Counted from the stretch's first letter, positions 22,457-34,545 are shown. The stretch is DNA of 64,000 nucleotides from Magnolia sinica (GCF_029962835.1 NC_080584.1:78644862-78708861), one strand, 5' to 3'. The notes: generated by a model from the letters alone, not told the origin. Made by a program: numbers and translations.

Positions 22457-23158
22457 CACGCAGGGATGAACGTGATGAGGATAACTACTCCGAATCCACG
22501 GAGCTTCTCTGGACTCCTCACAGAGACTTCTCGAATCCACGAGGAAAGAAAGCAGAAAATAGAAATAAATTCTAATAAATTCAAAATTGATTAATTGATG
22601 AATAAAAACGAGTTTACAACCTTTTAAATAGGGGTACCAAGCAATGGGAAAGAAATTAGAATCAAACTACAACTCAAACTCTTAGAATCCGCGACTTACT
22701 ATAAATAGTAAACTTACTATTTATAGACGGTCGTGATGTCTACTAGTGTGCATGGTTTTCGGCCAAAAATAGTAAGTGTCCTATTTGGCTTCACCAACCC
22801 GTTCTCCTAATTATTCTAAGCTCTTTTCACGTTGGGCGCAACTCCTAAAGCCCGACGGATGAAGAGTTATAATCAAACTAAAACTTACTATTTATAGTAA
22901 AAACGAAATTAAAACAGGGAAACGACCATCGATCCAGGGGTTTTTCGCAATTCTGGGCTGCGCAACCCGGCGTAGTGGGGTTGGTTGGCTAAAGTAGCTC
23001 GTTCTACCCCAAAATCATATATTTTACGTCAGATAACTCATTCCGGATTGCAAGATATGCCCGATTTAAGGTTCGATGGTCTGGATCACTTCTGTCGTCG
23101 ACCGGGCCTTTTCTGATCCATCTTGGCCATGTAACTGTCCGCGACCCGCTCTACATCA
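22457..23158 (-). mobile_element. ~700-bp solo-LTR-like repeat inserted in the retrocopy's A-tail
   Basis: Second copy of the repeat at 19078-19779, in the same orientation, by eye roughly 8% different from it. It splits the poly(A) tail: 'aaaagt' precedes it and 'aaaaagt' follows, which fits a 5-6 bp target duplication. It therefore arrived after the TIC55 retrocopy. It contains repeated 'acttactataaatagtaaac' palindrome-like words. Solo LTR is the most economical reading; no coding part is present. Confidence 0.5.
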
Positions 23159-23166
23159 AAAAGTAA

Positions 23167-23179
23167 TAGGGTTAAATTA
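23167..23179. repeat. Right target-site duplication of the TIC55 retrocopy
   Basis: TAGGGTTAAATTA, identical to 20457-20469, resumes collinearity with copy B at 'tttctattcatccacacctc'. Confidence 0.85.
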
Positions 23180-23399
23180 ATTTTTTCTTTCTATTCATCC
23201 ACACCTCTAGAAAACAAATAAATGAACTGGATCTCCCTTGTAATAATCCCAATCACCACTTGAAAATAGGTCCAATCACCAATTGATGGGCCCATGATGG
23301 TGGGACCCTGCATCTTCTCCCATACTCAATGGCATGTGTCACCGATTCCAAAAATAGTTTCATCCCCGGAAAGGAAAAAAAAAAAGTTTTTAGAAGACA

Positions 23400-23609
23400 A
23401 TATATGAATTTGCCACGAGGTTGAGCTGTGTGGGCCTCGAACAACAACATCTTGAATTTCATGGCTCCCCTTTAGGGTGCGGGATATCCCAAAAACCAGT
23501 AGTATAAAGAACTCAAGTGAACAATACCATAACTTAAAGGGGGTATCAAATGCCTAGTATTGATGTTCAATACACATCATGGTGGGGCCCACACAGCTCG
23601 ACTGTATAG

Positions 23610-23653
<44 letters not shown>

Positions 23654-23700
23654 TATGTATATATATATATATATATACATATATGTATATATATAAACGA
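23400..23700. mobile_element. Deleted MITE remnant and (TA)n run
   Basis: 'gaggttgagctgtgtgggcc' and 'ggtggggcccacacagctcg' are the two ends of the CATGGGAAGTTCCCATG-type MITE that is present three times at 48140-49705 in copy B; the palindromic tips are lost here. A (TA)n run with CA breaks follows at about 23611-23696. Confidence 0.6.
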
Positions 23701-23817
23701 ACAAAAAAAATAGGCAGCCACGTGCAAAGACCATACCATTAGGCAATTTTAGTAAAATTCCCACGAGCAAAAGCAAAATTGTGATTTTGACCATGCTGAA
23801 TACCTGTGAAAGCCAGA

Positions 23818-24280
23818 AGTTCCGGTGCTGGAACCTAGTTGGGGCTACCGTGGTGTTTGTGAAAAATCCACTCCCTCCATACGTTTTGTGAGATATTTTA
23901 GTAAGTGAGGCTAAAAATGAGCCAGATCTAATAATTAAGTGAGGCGAAAATGTGAGGATTGAACATCCACAGTTGAAATAGTTGTGGGGCCAAGTGTTGA
24001 ATCAGGCTAATATTTGTATTTTCAGTTCATCACAGTAAGAATGACGTTAAGAACAGTATGGATGTCATGTAAATGTCACTATAGACCCCAGGAGGTTTCA
24101 ATGGTATAAATTTCCTTACCCACCTTTTCCTTAAGTGCGAGCAAATTGAGTTTGTATCATGCTAAATTTGACCTTATATCTTAAAATGATCTCACAAAAT
24201 GGATAGACGGGATGGATTTCTCACAAACATCAAGGTCGACCCATCTAAGTTACAAGAACTTCTTGCGATAAGCTTTTGCA
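23818..24280. mobile_element. Inverted-repeat MITE with GGAACCTAGTTGGGG ends (copy A)
   Basis: The left end is 'ccggtgctggaacctagttg'. The right end 'cgacccatctaagttacaag' is its degraded reverse complement. The orthologue at 49848-50325 is better kept. Confidence 0.55.
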
Positions 24281-25520
24281 TAAAATCAAATGGGCGTCCC
24301 ATTTTCACATAAAAGAATCTTTACGTTTTTTTATTAAGAGAGCATCCCGTAAATTCCGCGTTCCATTTTCACGTTAGAGAATCTTTGTTTTTTGTTTTTT
24401 TTAAGAGAGAGAGAGCATCCCGGCGCATGCACCGCGGGCATCGTACTGACGGGATACTTTAGTCAAATAAATTTGTGATATGAGCAGCCCGCAATTGGTG
24501 TAAGTTACTTAACTGGTGAGGATTACTTAACCATGTGCCTAGTTAGGACCTGGTTATGATAACAATAAAACCCAGGTATTAGATAAAATAAGTGCTTCAT
24601 GTATCACATGATTTCTAGCCTCTATTTAGCTAGTAAGAGCCAAATTGCTGGTGTCCAAAATCTATGGACCTCACCATGAGGTATGTATTTTATTCACACC
24701 ATTCATTCACTCATTAGGGCATGAGCTCAAAAATGAGGCAAATATAAATCTTAGGATAAAAGACCACTATTTTAAAATATCATATTAAATAAAAGGATGG
24801 CTATTAAAAATTTATATTAATTAAAGGATGGCCATTAAAATTTTTCTAAATCTTGATATAATGTGTATTTGCCATGCTTGGATGGATAAAAGGAAAATAA
24901 AAATACCAACTTGAACCAAAACTTTCATGCCCCCAAAATGTTTTCAATAATATGCGGATCAATTTCCACTGCTCTTGAGTCATTTTTAGGTCGTGCCCTG
25001 AAATATATAACAAAACGGACGGATCGCAGGAATAAAACACATACGTCACATGATGGCCACATATGCTTTAAAATGATCTGGCAAAATGGACAGATGGCAT
25101 GGGTAAAACACATCAATCAAGACTGGCAAAATGGACAGATGGCCATATAGCTTTGACATCTGGATGCCTTGCATTGGTGCCCCAAAAAGCATCAGTAATT
25201 TCTCATAGAAGCCCAAAGTTAGGCTAGACCATTATCATTTTCTAAATGACGGTGATTTTATAAACGTAAACATTAACTACTTATACATCAATCAAGACTT
25301 TTAAAAATACAATGAGACGATAATATTGACCATCTGAATTTTCTATTCAAATATAAACAACAACGGTTTTACCAGTAGGGATTGGATTTTTCTTTTTATA
25401 TATTATTTCTAGAGATATTCCTTTTCTTTTATTACAATGTACGAAGAAGACGACAGAGATCGCGTTGAATCCGTCAACGATCATCGCTCCTTGGATCTGG
25501 ACGCGGTTTGCCGGGTTTCG
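24281..25520. other. Non-genic duplicated DNA with MITE halves
   Basis: Matches 50326-51400. A ~80-bp unit with 'cccattttcaca' and 'agagaatctt..gagcatcccg' is repeated twice (24290-24440). 24640-25140 holds arms of a GGGCCCAC MITE. No coding frame is recognised. Confidence 0.45.
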
Positions 25521-25524
25521 TTGG

Positions 25525-26025
25525 TGACGCTGCGGCTAGCCTCGTGGCTAGTCGTTGGTGCTCCATAGGCCCACTGTGATTTATGTATTTTGTCCATACT
25601 GTCCATCCATTTTTAAAGATCATTTTAGAACTTAATTCCAAAAATGAGTAAGATCTCAATTTCATGTAGACCACACCAGTGGAAAACAGTAGCAATTGAA
25701 TGTTCACCATTTAAAACCTCCTAGGGTTGATTGTAGTGTTCATATGACATCCAACGTGTTGATTAGGTCATAAATACCTGGATGAATGGAAAATAAAAAT
25801 AAAAATCAACTTGATCGAAAACTTTGGTAGACTCGAAGAAGTTTTTAATGGTGGGAGTTCAATCAAGACTGTGGGGTCCACTTCAGATTTTGATTTACCT
25901 TATTTGTAGGTTCATACGATAAAATGATCTGAAAAATTGGTGGACAGCATGGATGAAACACATACATAACGGTGGGGCCCACAGAGCACTGACCGCTAGC
26001 CATTGGCTAGTGGCAGGCTCCCAAG
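25525..26025. mobile_element. CTAGCC-ended MITE abutting the kinase 3' end (copy A)
   Basis: Left end 'ggctagcctcgtggctagtc', right end 'ctagccattggctagtggca'; the arms are imperfect inverted repeats with GGGCCCAC words. Same position and family as 51403-51895 in copy B. Confidence 0.6.
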
Positions 26026-28422
26026 CTGATCCGTTTCCTTGGATCTTCCTGAGACGTGCTTTCCGACCGCGTATTCGTTGAAGCATCGCTCCACGCTTGA
26101 GACTTCGAAGACTCATTTTCTGTAAGAATCTGAAGTGATCTCGGCACGGGTGGCACGTTCACCTCTAAAACACCTTCCAACATTTGAATAATTTGCCCCA
26201 TCGACGGCCTGTCGTTCTCGTCGTCCTGAATGCACCAGCCTACAACTCTGCAAGCTCGACCGAGCTCTTCCATGTTCGCATTTCCCTCCAATCTGTAATC
26301 CAACAAGCAATGGATTTCACCTTTCATGATTTTGCCCACAGCCCAAATCGGAAAAAATACTGTTTCCCCAACTGCCAGCTGCTCGGTATTCCTCCTCCCT
26401 GATATGATCTCAAAACCATCATCCCATAGCCGTAGACATCGGCTTTCGGAGTGATTGCCAGGCCTGAAATCCATTCAGGTGCAAGATAGCCTCTTGTTCC
26501 TCTCATTGTTGTTAAAACCCGACTGAATCCCCCCCGGAAAAGCTTCGCAAGGCCAAAATCTGCCACCTTCGGACAGAACTCACCATCCAGAAGTATGTTT
26601 TCTGGCTTAATATCACAATGTATAATACAGGTTCAGCATTTCTCGTGAAGATAAGCTATTCCTCTTGCTGTCCCAATTGCTATCTTGTACCTCGTTGGCC
26701 AATCCAGGATGTCGGATTAATTCTTACCAAACAGATGAGAATCCAAAGACCCATTTGGCATGTTATCATAAACAAGCAGCCTTTTAGCCATTTTCGAGCA
26801 AAACCCACGAAAGCGGATGAGATTAATGTGCTGGATCATCCCGACCGTACTCACCTCTGTCCGAAAATCCTCCTCTCCTTGCTGAAGCCCTTCACCGTCG
26901 TTAGATCAGACAGGGTCCCTTTGAAAACAGAACCAAAACCTCCGCCACCCAATTTCTCTGAGAAATTCTTTGTTGCAATCTGCAGACTTTGGTAGCTAAA
27001 CCAGATCAAAAAGCCTTGAACTGCATCTGGATGCACTATATCCTGTCGCCGCTGGCGCCTCCAAATAAACAACAGAACAATACCCAATAGAAAAACACCC
27101 ACCGCAACTGCGACTACAACAGTCCGTGTAATTGCCCCCTTCCAACTGTCCGAAATCTTCAGTTCGGAGCTTGCAAGACGGACATGAAGAGTCATACCTT
27201 CAACATTTCCATCATGCAACTGCTGGAGATTCACCAATTCTCCATTCCATATCAAACAGCCGCTCTTGAATGCATAAGCAGTGCAAGAACAGTCATTCAA
27301 GCAAGCTAATTCGCAATCTCGGATGCTCCCTGCCAACGATCTCCATCCGTCAGTAAGATTCATTTCAGACAAAGCCGAAAACCCGTCTTTCTCACTGTCT
27401 ATCTCACCATCAAACGACTCAAACTTCCCACATACCAAATGGGTTTTCCTCATGCATCCGTCTGACCAACTCCCCAAATTCCAATCCTTCAGACACTTCA
27501 GCTCGAAGCCAGGCAAGCACGTACAGGACATGCTGTTCTCATTGCAGTTACCGAAGGTCCCGCAAAGATTATAAACCTGGCATTGAGATACCAGCAGCGA
27601 CCAGAACATATCCCATTCTTGGTAGTCTTTCCGCCATGAAAGATGCTTGATCTGGCCTGAAGGATCCATCACAACTCTTGAAAGGCTGGAAGCATTTTTC
27701 ACCGAGTAAGTGATGTACTCCTCCCGTTCACTTTCGTTGAAGCTGAAATCGTGTAAATAATTTGATTCCATTTGGGAGGATAATTGAAAATTCTGCCCAT
27801 TCAACTTGACATAATACTGAGTGATCCGGCCGGGGTCTATGGAGAGAGAGAATGGCCCAGGGGCCGGATCTTCGGAGTTCTTCCACGAAGTAAGACGTTG
27901 GCTTTCACCTGTAACCTTGTTCAATCCAAACCACCCTCCAGGCAGCAATGTATGGGTTGGGTGACCAAAGCTCTGCCAGTGCATGACAGACGGATCGGAC
28001 CAATCTCTTAGAACAAGATTTCCAGTGTCACGAAGGACTGCAACCGTTGAATTCAACGTCTTGGATGTTATATAGGTGGACCAGATTAGCAAATTTGAGG
28101 GGCTGAGGAGGACTAGATTGCCATCATCTGTGATTTTTAGGATTGAATTGAAGGGGTCTGAGAAGGGTGCTTCTCTGTTGGCTACCTAGACAACTGTTTG
28201 TTCTGGGAGTTGTTTGTACCAGATGCCTATGTAGTATTTTTGGGATTTGCCTGGTGTGAAGAAACCCAGTTCAAATGTCCCTCCTTGGGAGGTTAGGTTA
28301 TGGGGCCAACTAAGATGTTGAGTTGGGGTGATGGAATCTGAACCATAGGAGAGGTCGGCCTTGAGAGAGATGATCAAGAAGAGGAGGAAAGAGGGAGATG
28401 GCATGCTCCTTCTGGTATCCAT
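26010..28422 (-). pseudogene. G-type lectin S-receptor-like kinase, decayed paralogue
   Basis: Collinear with the intact gene at 51868-54312. It keeps the signal peptide (MDTRRSMPSPSFLLFLI), lectin, cysteine-rich and PAN regions, membrane segment and much of the kinase domain ([22 protein letters not shown]). A TAG at 28186-28188 replaces the Trp of VVWVANRE, early in the lectin domain. A 16-base deletion at about 26894 removes the VAVKK lysine region and shifts the frame. A 1-base loss near 26412 and other differences disturb the C-lobe. The HCDIKPEN region near 26600-26640 is also out of frame relative to its neighbours. It lost function after the duplication that produced copy B. A truncated secreted lectin product is ruled out by the early stop, unless translation starts downstream. 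Confidence 0.9.
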
Positions 28423-28534
28423 GCCTACGGAAACATGCATGGACATGCAAGACATACTGGGGGGATTTTGACCAAAAAAAGTATATTGTATTCCCAGATG
28501 CCCCAAATATTAAAAGGATTAAACAAATGCCCCC

Positions 28535-28680
28535 AATAGTCACCCGCCTCCCATTAAACAAATGCCCGGATAGTCAATAGTCACCCGCCACTGTCCCGAA
28601 TAGTCAATAGTCACCCCTCAGTCTCCCAGATAGTCAATAGTCACCTGCCCTGTCCCGAATAGTCAATAGTCAGTCCATCC
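28535..28680 (-). promoter_or_regulatory. Four tandem W-box-containing repeats upstream of the kinase pseudogene
   Basis: The word TAGTCAATAGTCA occurs at about 28571, 28601, 28631 and 28660, each with CCCGAATAGTC-like flanks, a period of about 30 bases. On the gene's strand it reads TGACTATTGACTA, containing TTGACT, the WRKY W-box core, and a second TGAC. A shorter, degenerate copy is at 28534. Regulatory function is inference. Confidence 0.5.
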
Positions 28681-28699
28681 AGGTTGGGACGAAATTACT

Positions 28700-29235
28700 C
28701 CGGGCTGCCAGCGTGTGACAAGTGGACAGATTGGAATGTGGTAAACACAATACGGCCCATCATGGTGTTTGTGTGAAATCTACACAGCTCATATGTTTTT
28801 TCAAAACATTTTATGACATGAGCCCAAAAATGAGATAGCTCCAACGCTCAAGTGGGCCACACCACATAAAACAGTGGAGATCGTATACCCATGTTTGAAA
28901 CATTCATGGGGCTGTAGAAGCTTTGGATCAGGCTAATATTTTTATTCTTTCAGTCCATCCCTATCTTAAAGTGTTTATGAGCATTTGGGCCACTTTATAA
29001 ACTATTTAGATTGCGTATAAACATTACAGTGGAGCCTAGAAAAGTTTGAATGGTAGGGAATTCCTTTCCACTATTTCTAGTCGTGTGGTCCACCTGAGTT
29101 TCAAATCTATCCAATTTTTTTCTCATGTCTTAACATGATCTTCCAAAATGAATGGATGGAGTAGATTTCCCACAAACATCATGGGTGGGCCCAACATAGC
29201 TTATGGTACCATGAGAAAGTGCCTTTAAGAAGCTT
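28700..29235. mobile_element. Inverted-repeat MITE (copy A)
   Basis: Arms from 'gcccatcatggtgtttgtgtg' to 'cacaaacatcatgggtgggc' are reverse complements, with the 'aaaacattttatgacatgag' / 'cttaacatgatcttccaaaa' words inside. Orthologue at 54540-55040. Another MITE half follows at 29310-29480. Confidence 0.55.
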
Positions 29236-29549
29236 CTCTCAAAAACCACTCCAATGTAATGTGATGTGACGCGGATCGGGAACTGGACATATCTGGATAT
29301 GGATAGTCCTGTGGGGACCACTGTGATGTATATATTTTATCCACACCATCTATTCATTTTGAAAGACCATTTTAAGGCATAAGCCCAAAAATACGCATAT
29401 CAAAGGTTCATGTGAACCACACCATAGAAAGTAGTAAGACTAAAAACTTACAATTGAAAACTTTTTGGGGGCCATAGAATTTTTGGATGTAACTCATTTT
29501 TTTAGCCCATAACCTTAAATTAAATTCTAAATCCAATGGACAAAGTCGA

Positions 29550-30110
29550 TCTAACACATTACCCCACGGCAGGACCCACAACCCTTGACGCATGACAACC
29601 TGGACCATTATCACATTACAATCATACCATTATAGCATGACACCCTCAACCCTTAGTACAATATAACCACAACCTTGACCCTTATAACATACAACTACAA
29701 CCTCGACCCTTATCACATTACAACCATGACTTCGATCCTTAAAACATACAACTATGACCTCAACCCTTTAAAGTGACAACCTCAACCCTTAACACATTAT
29801 AACCATGAACTTAACCCTACAACATGACAACCACGACCCTTAACTCATTACAACCACAAACTTGACCCTACAATATGACGACCTCGACCCTTAACACATT
29901 ACAACTACAACCTCAACCCTTAGCATATGACAATGTCGACCCTTCACATGACAACCATGACCTATACCTTGACCACCTCGACCCTTAACACATGACAACC
30001 ATGACCCGAACCCTTAACAAATGAAAACCTTGACCCTTAACACATGATAACCACGACCCAGGCCCTTAACACAAGACAACCTCAACCGTACTAGCAAAAA
30101 TCATCTCTTG
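29550..30110. repeat. Degenerate ACAACCTCGACCCTTAACACATG satellite, block 1 (copy A)
   Basis: About 20 variants of a 23-35 bp unit built from 'catgacaacc', 'tcgaccctta' and 'acacatta'. There is no fixed period. Orthologous block at 55375-55935. Confidence 0.75.
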
Positions 30111-30745
30111 GGTGGGAAACACCATAGAAAACAGTGACAGTGATGACACCCATTGTTGAAACTTTCTAAGGCCCACTGTGGTATATATGTGTACTATAAC
30201 TTATCAAAGGCAAGGCTCTTTGGGCCTAAAGTGAGTTGGCGAACCTAATGGATGATTTGATCTTGCAAATGCACCCCACAAACTGAAAATTACAAAAATA
30301 ATATTTTTATATAAAAAAAGCTTTATGTGCATGCCCAATAACCATAAGAGGGCGAAGGCCCTTTTTTCGAGTGGGCAAGGCCCAACTCATGAGGCCCACA
30401 TTGATCTATGTGTATAATTCATGCTACCCATCCTTTTTGTCATATCATTTTAAGGCTAGGGCCCAAATATCAGCCTAATTCAGAGCTCGTGTAGGGAACA
30501 TAATAGAAAAAAATGGTGACAGTGGCACCCACTGTTGAAATTTTCCAGGCTCATTGTGATGTTTGTTGTTAGTGGACCTTACCCAAAGCCATGACTTCTT
30601 AGGTCCATGGCAAGCTGGTCGACAAGGTGGATGAAACAAATCACCCCATTGTGGGCATTAGGTTACGGTACCAATGACTACTTACTAAAATATTCTTTTG
30701 CTACGGTTTTAGTCCATGCTCTTTCATCCATTTTTTAGTAGAGAA
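30110..30745. mobile_element. MITE remnants between satellite blocks (copy A)
   Basis: Contains 'aaggcccactgtggtatata', 'gaggcccacattgatctatg', 'catatcattttaaggctagg' and 'ggtggatgaaacaaatcacc', which are arms of two overlapping GGGCCCAC MITEs. Orthologous to 55935-56560. Confidence 0.5.
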
Positions 30746-30915
30746 GGTAGTAAACACATGACAACCATGACCCTTAACATAAGACAACCTCGACCTTGAT
30801 AACCTCAACCCTCAACACATGACAACTTCGACCCTTAACACTTGACAACCTCGACCCTGACAACATTGACCCTTAACACATGACAACCTTGACTCTGACC
30901 CTTAACACTATAAGT
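30745..30915. repeat. ACAACCTCGACCCTTAACACATG satellite, block 2 (copy A)
   Basis: Same unit and orientation as block 1, about six variants. Orthologue at 56590-56745. Confidence 0.7.
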
Positions 30916-31840
30916 ATACCATTTGTGGGGTCCACCATCACATATGTGCGGAATGTACTCCATCCATTAACTTCAAAATTTCATGGAAAGCCATGGTTGG
31001 AAGCATGATCACCATTCGTCAAGCACATTGACCACATCGCAAGAAAATAGTTTGTATCGAATGAACACTGTTATAATTTATCAAATTTTGTGAGCTACAA
31101 AGAGATCATGTCAGCAAGAAGTTAGCATCTTTCCATATAAATAAATGACTACAAAGAAAATGAATGGATTGGATCTAGATTTCATAGGCTCAATAATAAC
31201 TTTCATCCACGTCACTTTTTCATGAATGAATACGACGTAACTTCTTCTTCACTAAAAAATCATACAACTATTGATCCAAGAACAAGGGTAATTTGGTCTA
31301 AAAAAATTTTTTAAAACTTATTAGATGACTACCTTGGGAATATTTGAAACTTCCCTTCGATTTCAAGAATTCGACCATACCACAATGCTAGTATGATCAA
31401 AACTATATTTAGGAAGGATAAAATGATAGCAGTCCAACATGTTGTCATTGCATTCTTAATTTTTGGAGCTGAATTTATAAATGCAAGTGTTAGGTGACAA
31501 AATCTCCTTCTCGGCAGTTTCTCGATTTGAGAGCTTGGCAGAATATTCTCAGATTTTGAAGTTTTTTTGGGGATACTATTAGAAATTCTCACTAAAAATA
31601 AATTAGGACACTTGTGTTTTACATAGCATTAAAATTTCCAAATCTACAAATGAGTCAAATTCTAGTGTTAAAATAGAAATAGAGAAATTGAATAGGGAGA
31701 TGAAGGCATGCCAATCAATAATCAATAGTACATCTCTTCTTACAAGTAGTATTGATGAGCACATCTGAGTTCCTTTTAGAATTTATCAGAGATAGATGAG
31801 AATTTTTCCTGTTTCGTTATGGCTATATGATCGTTACATG
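30916..31840. other. Non-genic duplicated DNA
   Basis: Collinear with 56746-57660. Short frames (for example 31329-31592 on the minus strand, partly kept in copy B) show no motif and are not conserved in length. Nothing recognised. Confidence 0.4.
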
Positions 31841-32322
31841 GGGTCCAGTGGGCCCAATTTAAGTTTCTATCCCCATTAAAGACTACACATCTATGATCAT
31901 GCATATTTGAAAACTCTAGATTAAGAAAATGCATGTGGGTTGCTTAGTTTGGAGTATTAGACCATTGGATCATGACTGCGGACCATCTTAATCGTTGGAT
32001 ATTGACCATGGACCATCTTGATCGTGGACTCATTGGACATGATGGTACCATTGGGATGGCTTAGTTTAGTTATTTTGTTTATTTATTTGAGGTATTTTAG
32101 TTTATTTTATAATTTAGTTAAAATAAGGGTGTTTCATACATTTTATATGTACTAAGGGTATTTTTATAAAAATACTCCAAAAACACTATAAAAGGGTTGG
32201 ACGTGTGAAGCCATAAGGTTGATTGGAAATAAAATTTTATTCTTTGTTGGTTTGAATAAAGAAAAGCCTCATACTATTGGAATTTGGTGTGAAGCCAGTG
32301 AGTGATTCCAACTATCTCTTTT

Positions 32323-32330
<8 letters not shown>
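31840..32330. other. LTR-like sequence, class uncertain (copy A)
   Basis: The run 'gtttatttatttgaggtatt', 'aacactataaaagggttgga' and 'ttggtgtgaagcca' resembles the promoter and R/U5 part of a plant LTR. Boundaries and a coding partner were not found. It is shared with copy B (57660-58145), so it is older than the duplication. Confidence 0.3.
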
Positions 32331-32353
<23 letters not shown>

Positions 32354-33430
32354 ACTATTATTTTTCTTTTCAAGGTATTCTTTTAACCTTTTCTAATTCT
32401 CCTTATCTATTTCCTCAATTTTCTTTTATTTCCTCCTAAATTCTATCCCCCACCATCTTAAAAACTCTCTAGACCTAAACCCCACCCAATCGTATAATTG
32501 TACAAACCACCCCCTCACCCCGTACACAACTGTATGACCATATGTCTGGCCAGCCCCATCCCCCCCTTCTTTCCCTCTTGTTGGTCTTTGATCATTCTCC
32601 TTTAAAATTTCACAATTCTAAACCTAAAACCAAGAACTATAACCCTAGAATCTAAAACTTCAAAGCCTAATTTTTCCAATTCCACAAACCTTAAATCTCC
32701 AAACTATAAGTCTTTCAAACCCTCAGAAAGTGCTAGTGAAACATCAAATTTAGATTGAATCATATACTAGATAGATACCTTCCATTGGGCCATTTTCGTT
32801 CGATAATTTTAAGATTATTCTACAGAATTATGATGTGGCCTTGAATTTGGCCATAGTTGACTACTTATTTCTTTATATTTGTAATAGATTAACAATATTT
32901 TATATTTTAATTTACTTTAATAGTCCATTTATTAATTCATTCACAATTTTATAACTTAGGCTATTCATCAAGCATTGACTACACTTTCGGACAATCTAAA
33001 TGATTGATTAGTGAACCACCATATAGATGAGGCTATGGATAAATAAATTGACAGCTATAGGGTTATCTTAGCCATTGCATTAGTTGTTAGAAAAATGAAT
33101 GGATAAAAAATTAATTAAATCTTATAATTTTATTTGGTATGGTCTACCCACACGGTGGCCTAACTGATCGAAGGTTCTGATTGTTGTGTACATGATCCAT
33201 GTGTAAGGTGGAGATGCATCTCTATCTCCTCCTTTACGGATATCTAGAGGAGAAAATGATTTTCACTTATTCTCATCAATATATCTTGAGACGTCAAGAG
33301 AAATTCAAATTCACGCCAATGAGAGACGTACGTGGAACACATAGATGAGTGTTTAGGATCATTACCTTACTAGTTTTTTAGGCCGAAGGCATGATAAGTG
33401 TTGCTAATTCACGGGAAAAGATTAAGTTAT
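32330..33430. other. Non-genic duplicated DNA, T-rich then unique
   Basis: 32330-32460 is T/C-rich, followed by 'aaccctaga'-like and other AT-rich sequence collinear with 58145-59290. No gene or element recognised. Confidence 0.4.
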
Positions 33431-33439
33431 GCCAGAGAC

Positions 33440-33960
33440 ATCGATGTGGGTGGTTCCCTGGCTGTGGGGCCAACCTCAATTTATACGTTGTATTTGTATA
33501 TCCGTGTGGTCCGTCCATTTATGGCATGAGCTCAAAAATGAAGCTGATACAAATCTCAGGTGGACCATACCATAGGAAACAGTGGAGATTGAATGACTGT
33601 CATTAAAAATATCAGCTCACACAAAGTTTTTAAATTGTGAATAGGGATTTTCTGTTTGCCCCAAGCAGAAAAATTCTACCTGTTGCAGTCTAATTGGACC
33701 ACATCATCACACATTGCATTTGATGAATTACAATGCATACAAGCAGAGAAGCAGAGGATCCGGATTCTTAAATTGTCATTCACTACTATTTCTTATAGTG
33801 TGGTCCACGTGAGATTTTTATCTGCTTCATTTTTTGGGGCCATGCTATAAAATGGATGGATGGCATAGATATATAACTCAGACATAGATGTGGGCCCCAC
33901 ACGTTCAGTGAACCACCCAGATCGCTGGTTACGGGTTCCAGCCAAGTCGTGCACCAGGGC
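33440..33960. mobile_element. Inverted-repeat MITE with GGTGGTTCCCTGG ends (copy A)
   Basis: Left end 'gggtggttccctggctgtgg', right end 'gttcagtgaaccacccagat': inverted. The arms carry the 'aaaatgaag' and 'gtggaccata' words. Orthologue at 59870-60370. Confidence 0.6.
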
Positions 33961-34036
33961 AGAGGAGACTGGCAGTCAAAGACGTCCTTCCAAGCATAAC
34001 TATACTGCAGGAAACGAGTGTTTTTTCGTGGTATTC

Positions 34037-34545
34037 GCAGATGGAAGCGGACTGCGTGCTGAGCAAGTATACTGAGTAAACTGTGTAGGGTTTATTATGA
34101 TTTATGTATTTTATCCGTCCATCCATTTATCAGATAATTTAAGGGCTTTAACCCAAAAATGAAGCATATAAAATGCTAAATTGGACCACACCACAGGAAA
34201 CCATATTTAGTGAACATCTACGTTGAAAATTTCTTTAGGGCCACGGAGGGTTTGGATCAAGCTGATATTTGTTTTTTCCTTCATCCACTTCTTTTTTGTC
34301 TCATGAACATGTTGGATGACAAATAAACATCACTGTGGCACTAGAAAGGTTTCAACTGTGGAAATCATTATTACCACTGTTTCCTGTAGTATGGTCCACT
34401 TGAGATTTGAATATGCTTCGATTTTTGGCTCAACACTTAAAATGAGCTGCTAAAATGGATGTACGGTGTGGATAAACTACTTACATTCACGGTGGGCTCA
34501 ACAGTTTACTCGGTAGGATAAGAGCGTACAGATTTTTAGGAATGT
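34037..34545. mobile_element. GCGGACTGCGTACTGAG-ended MITE (copy A)
   Basis: Starts 'ggaagcggactgcgtgctga' and ends 'ggtaggataagagcgtacag'. Same family as 60418-60955 and orthologous to 61015-61520. Confidence 0.6.

Noticed and set aside
19078-23158. A single LTR retrotransposon with the TIC55 sequence as its interior
   Set aside because: The TIC55 copy has its own A-tail and 13-bp target duplication, and each 700-bp repeat has separate flank duplications, so three insertions fit better.
29550-30110. Possible CRISPR-like array (repeated unit with variable spacing)
   Set aside because: The units are degenerate and spacers are not uniform or unique; this is an irregular plant satellite.
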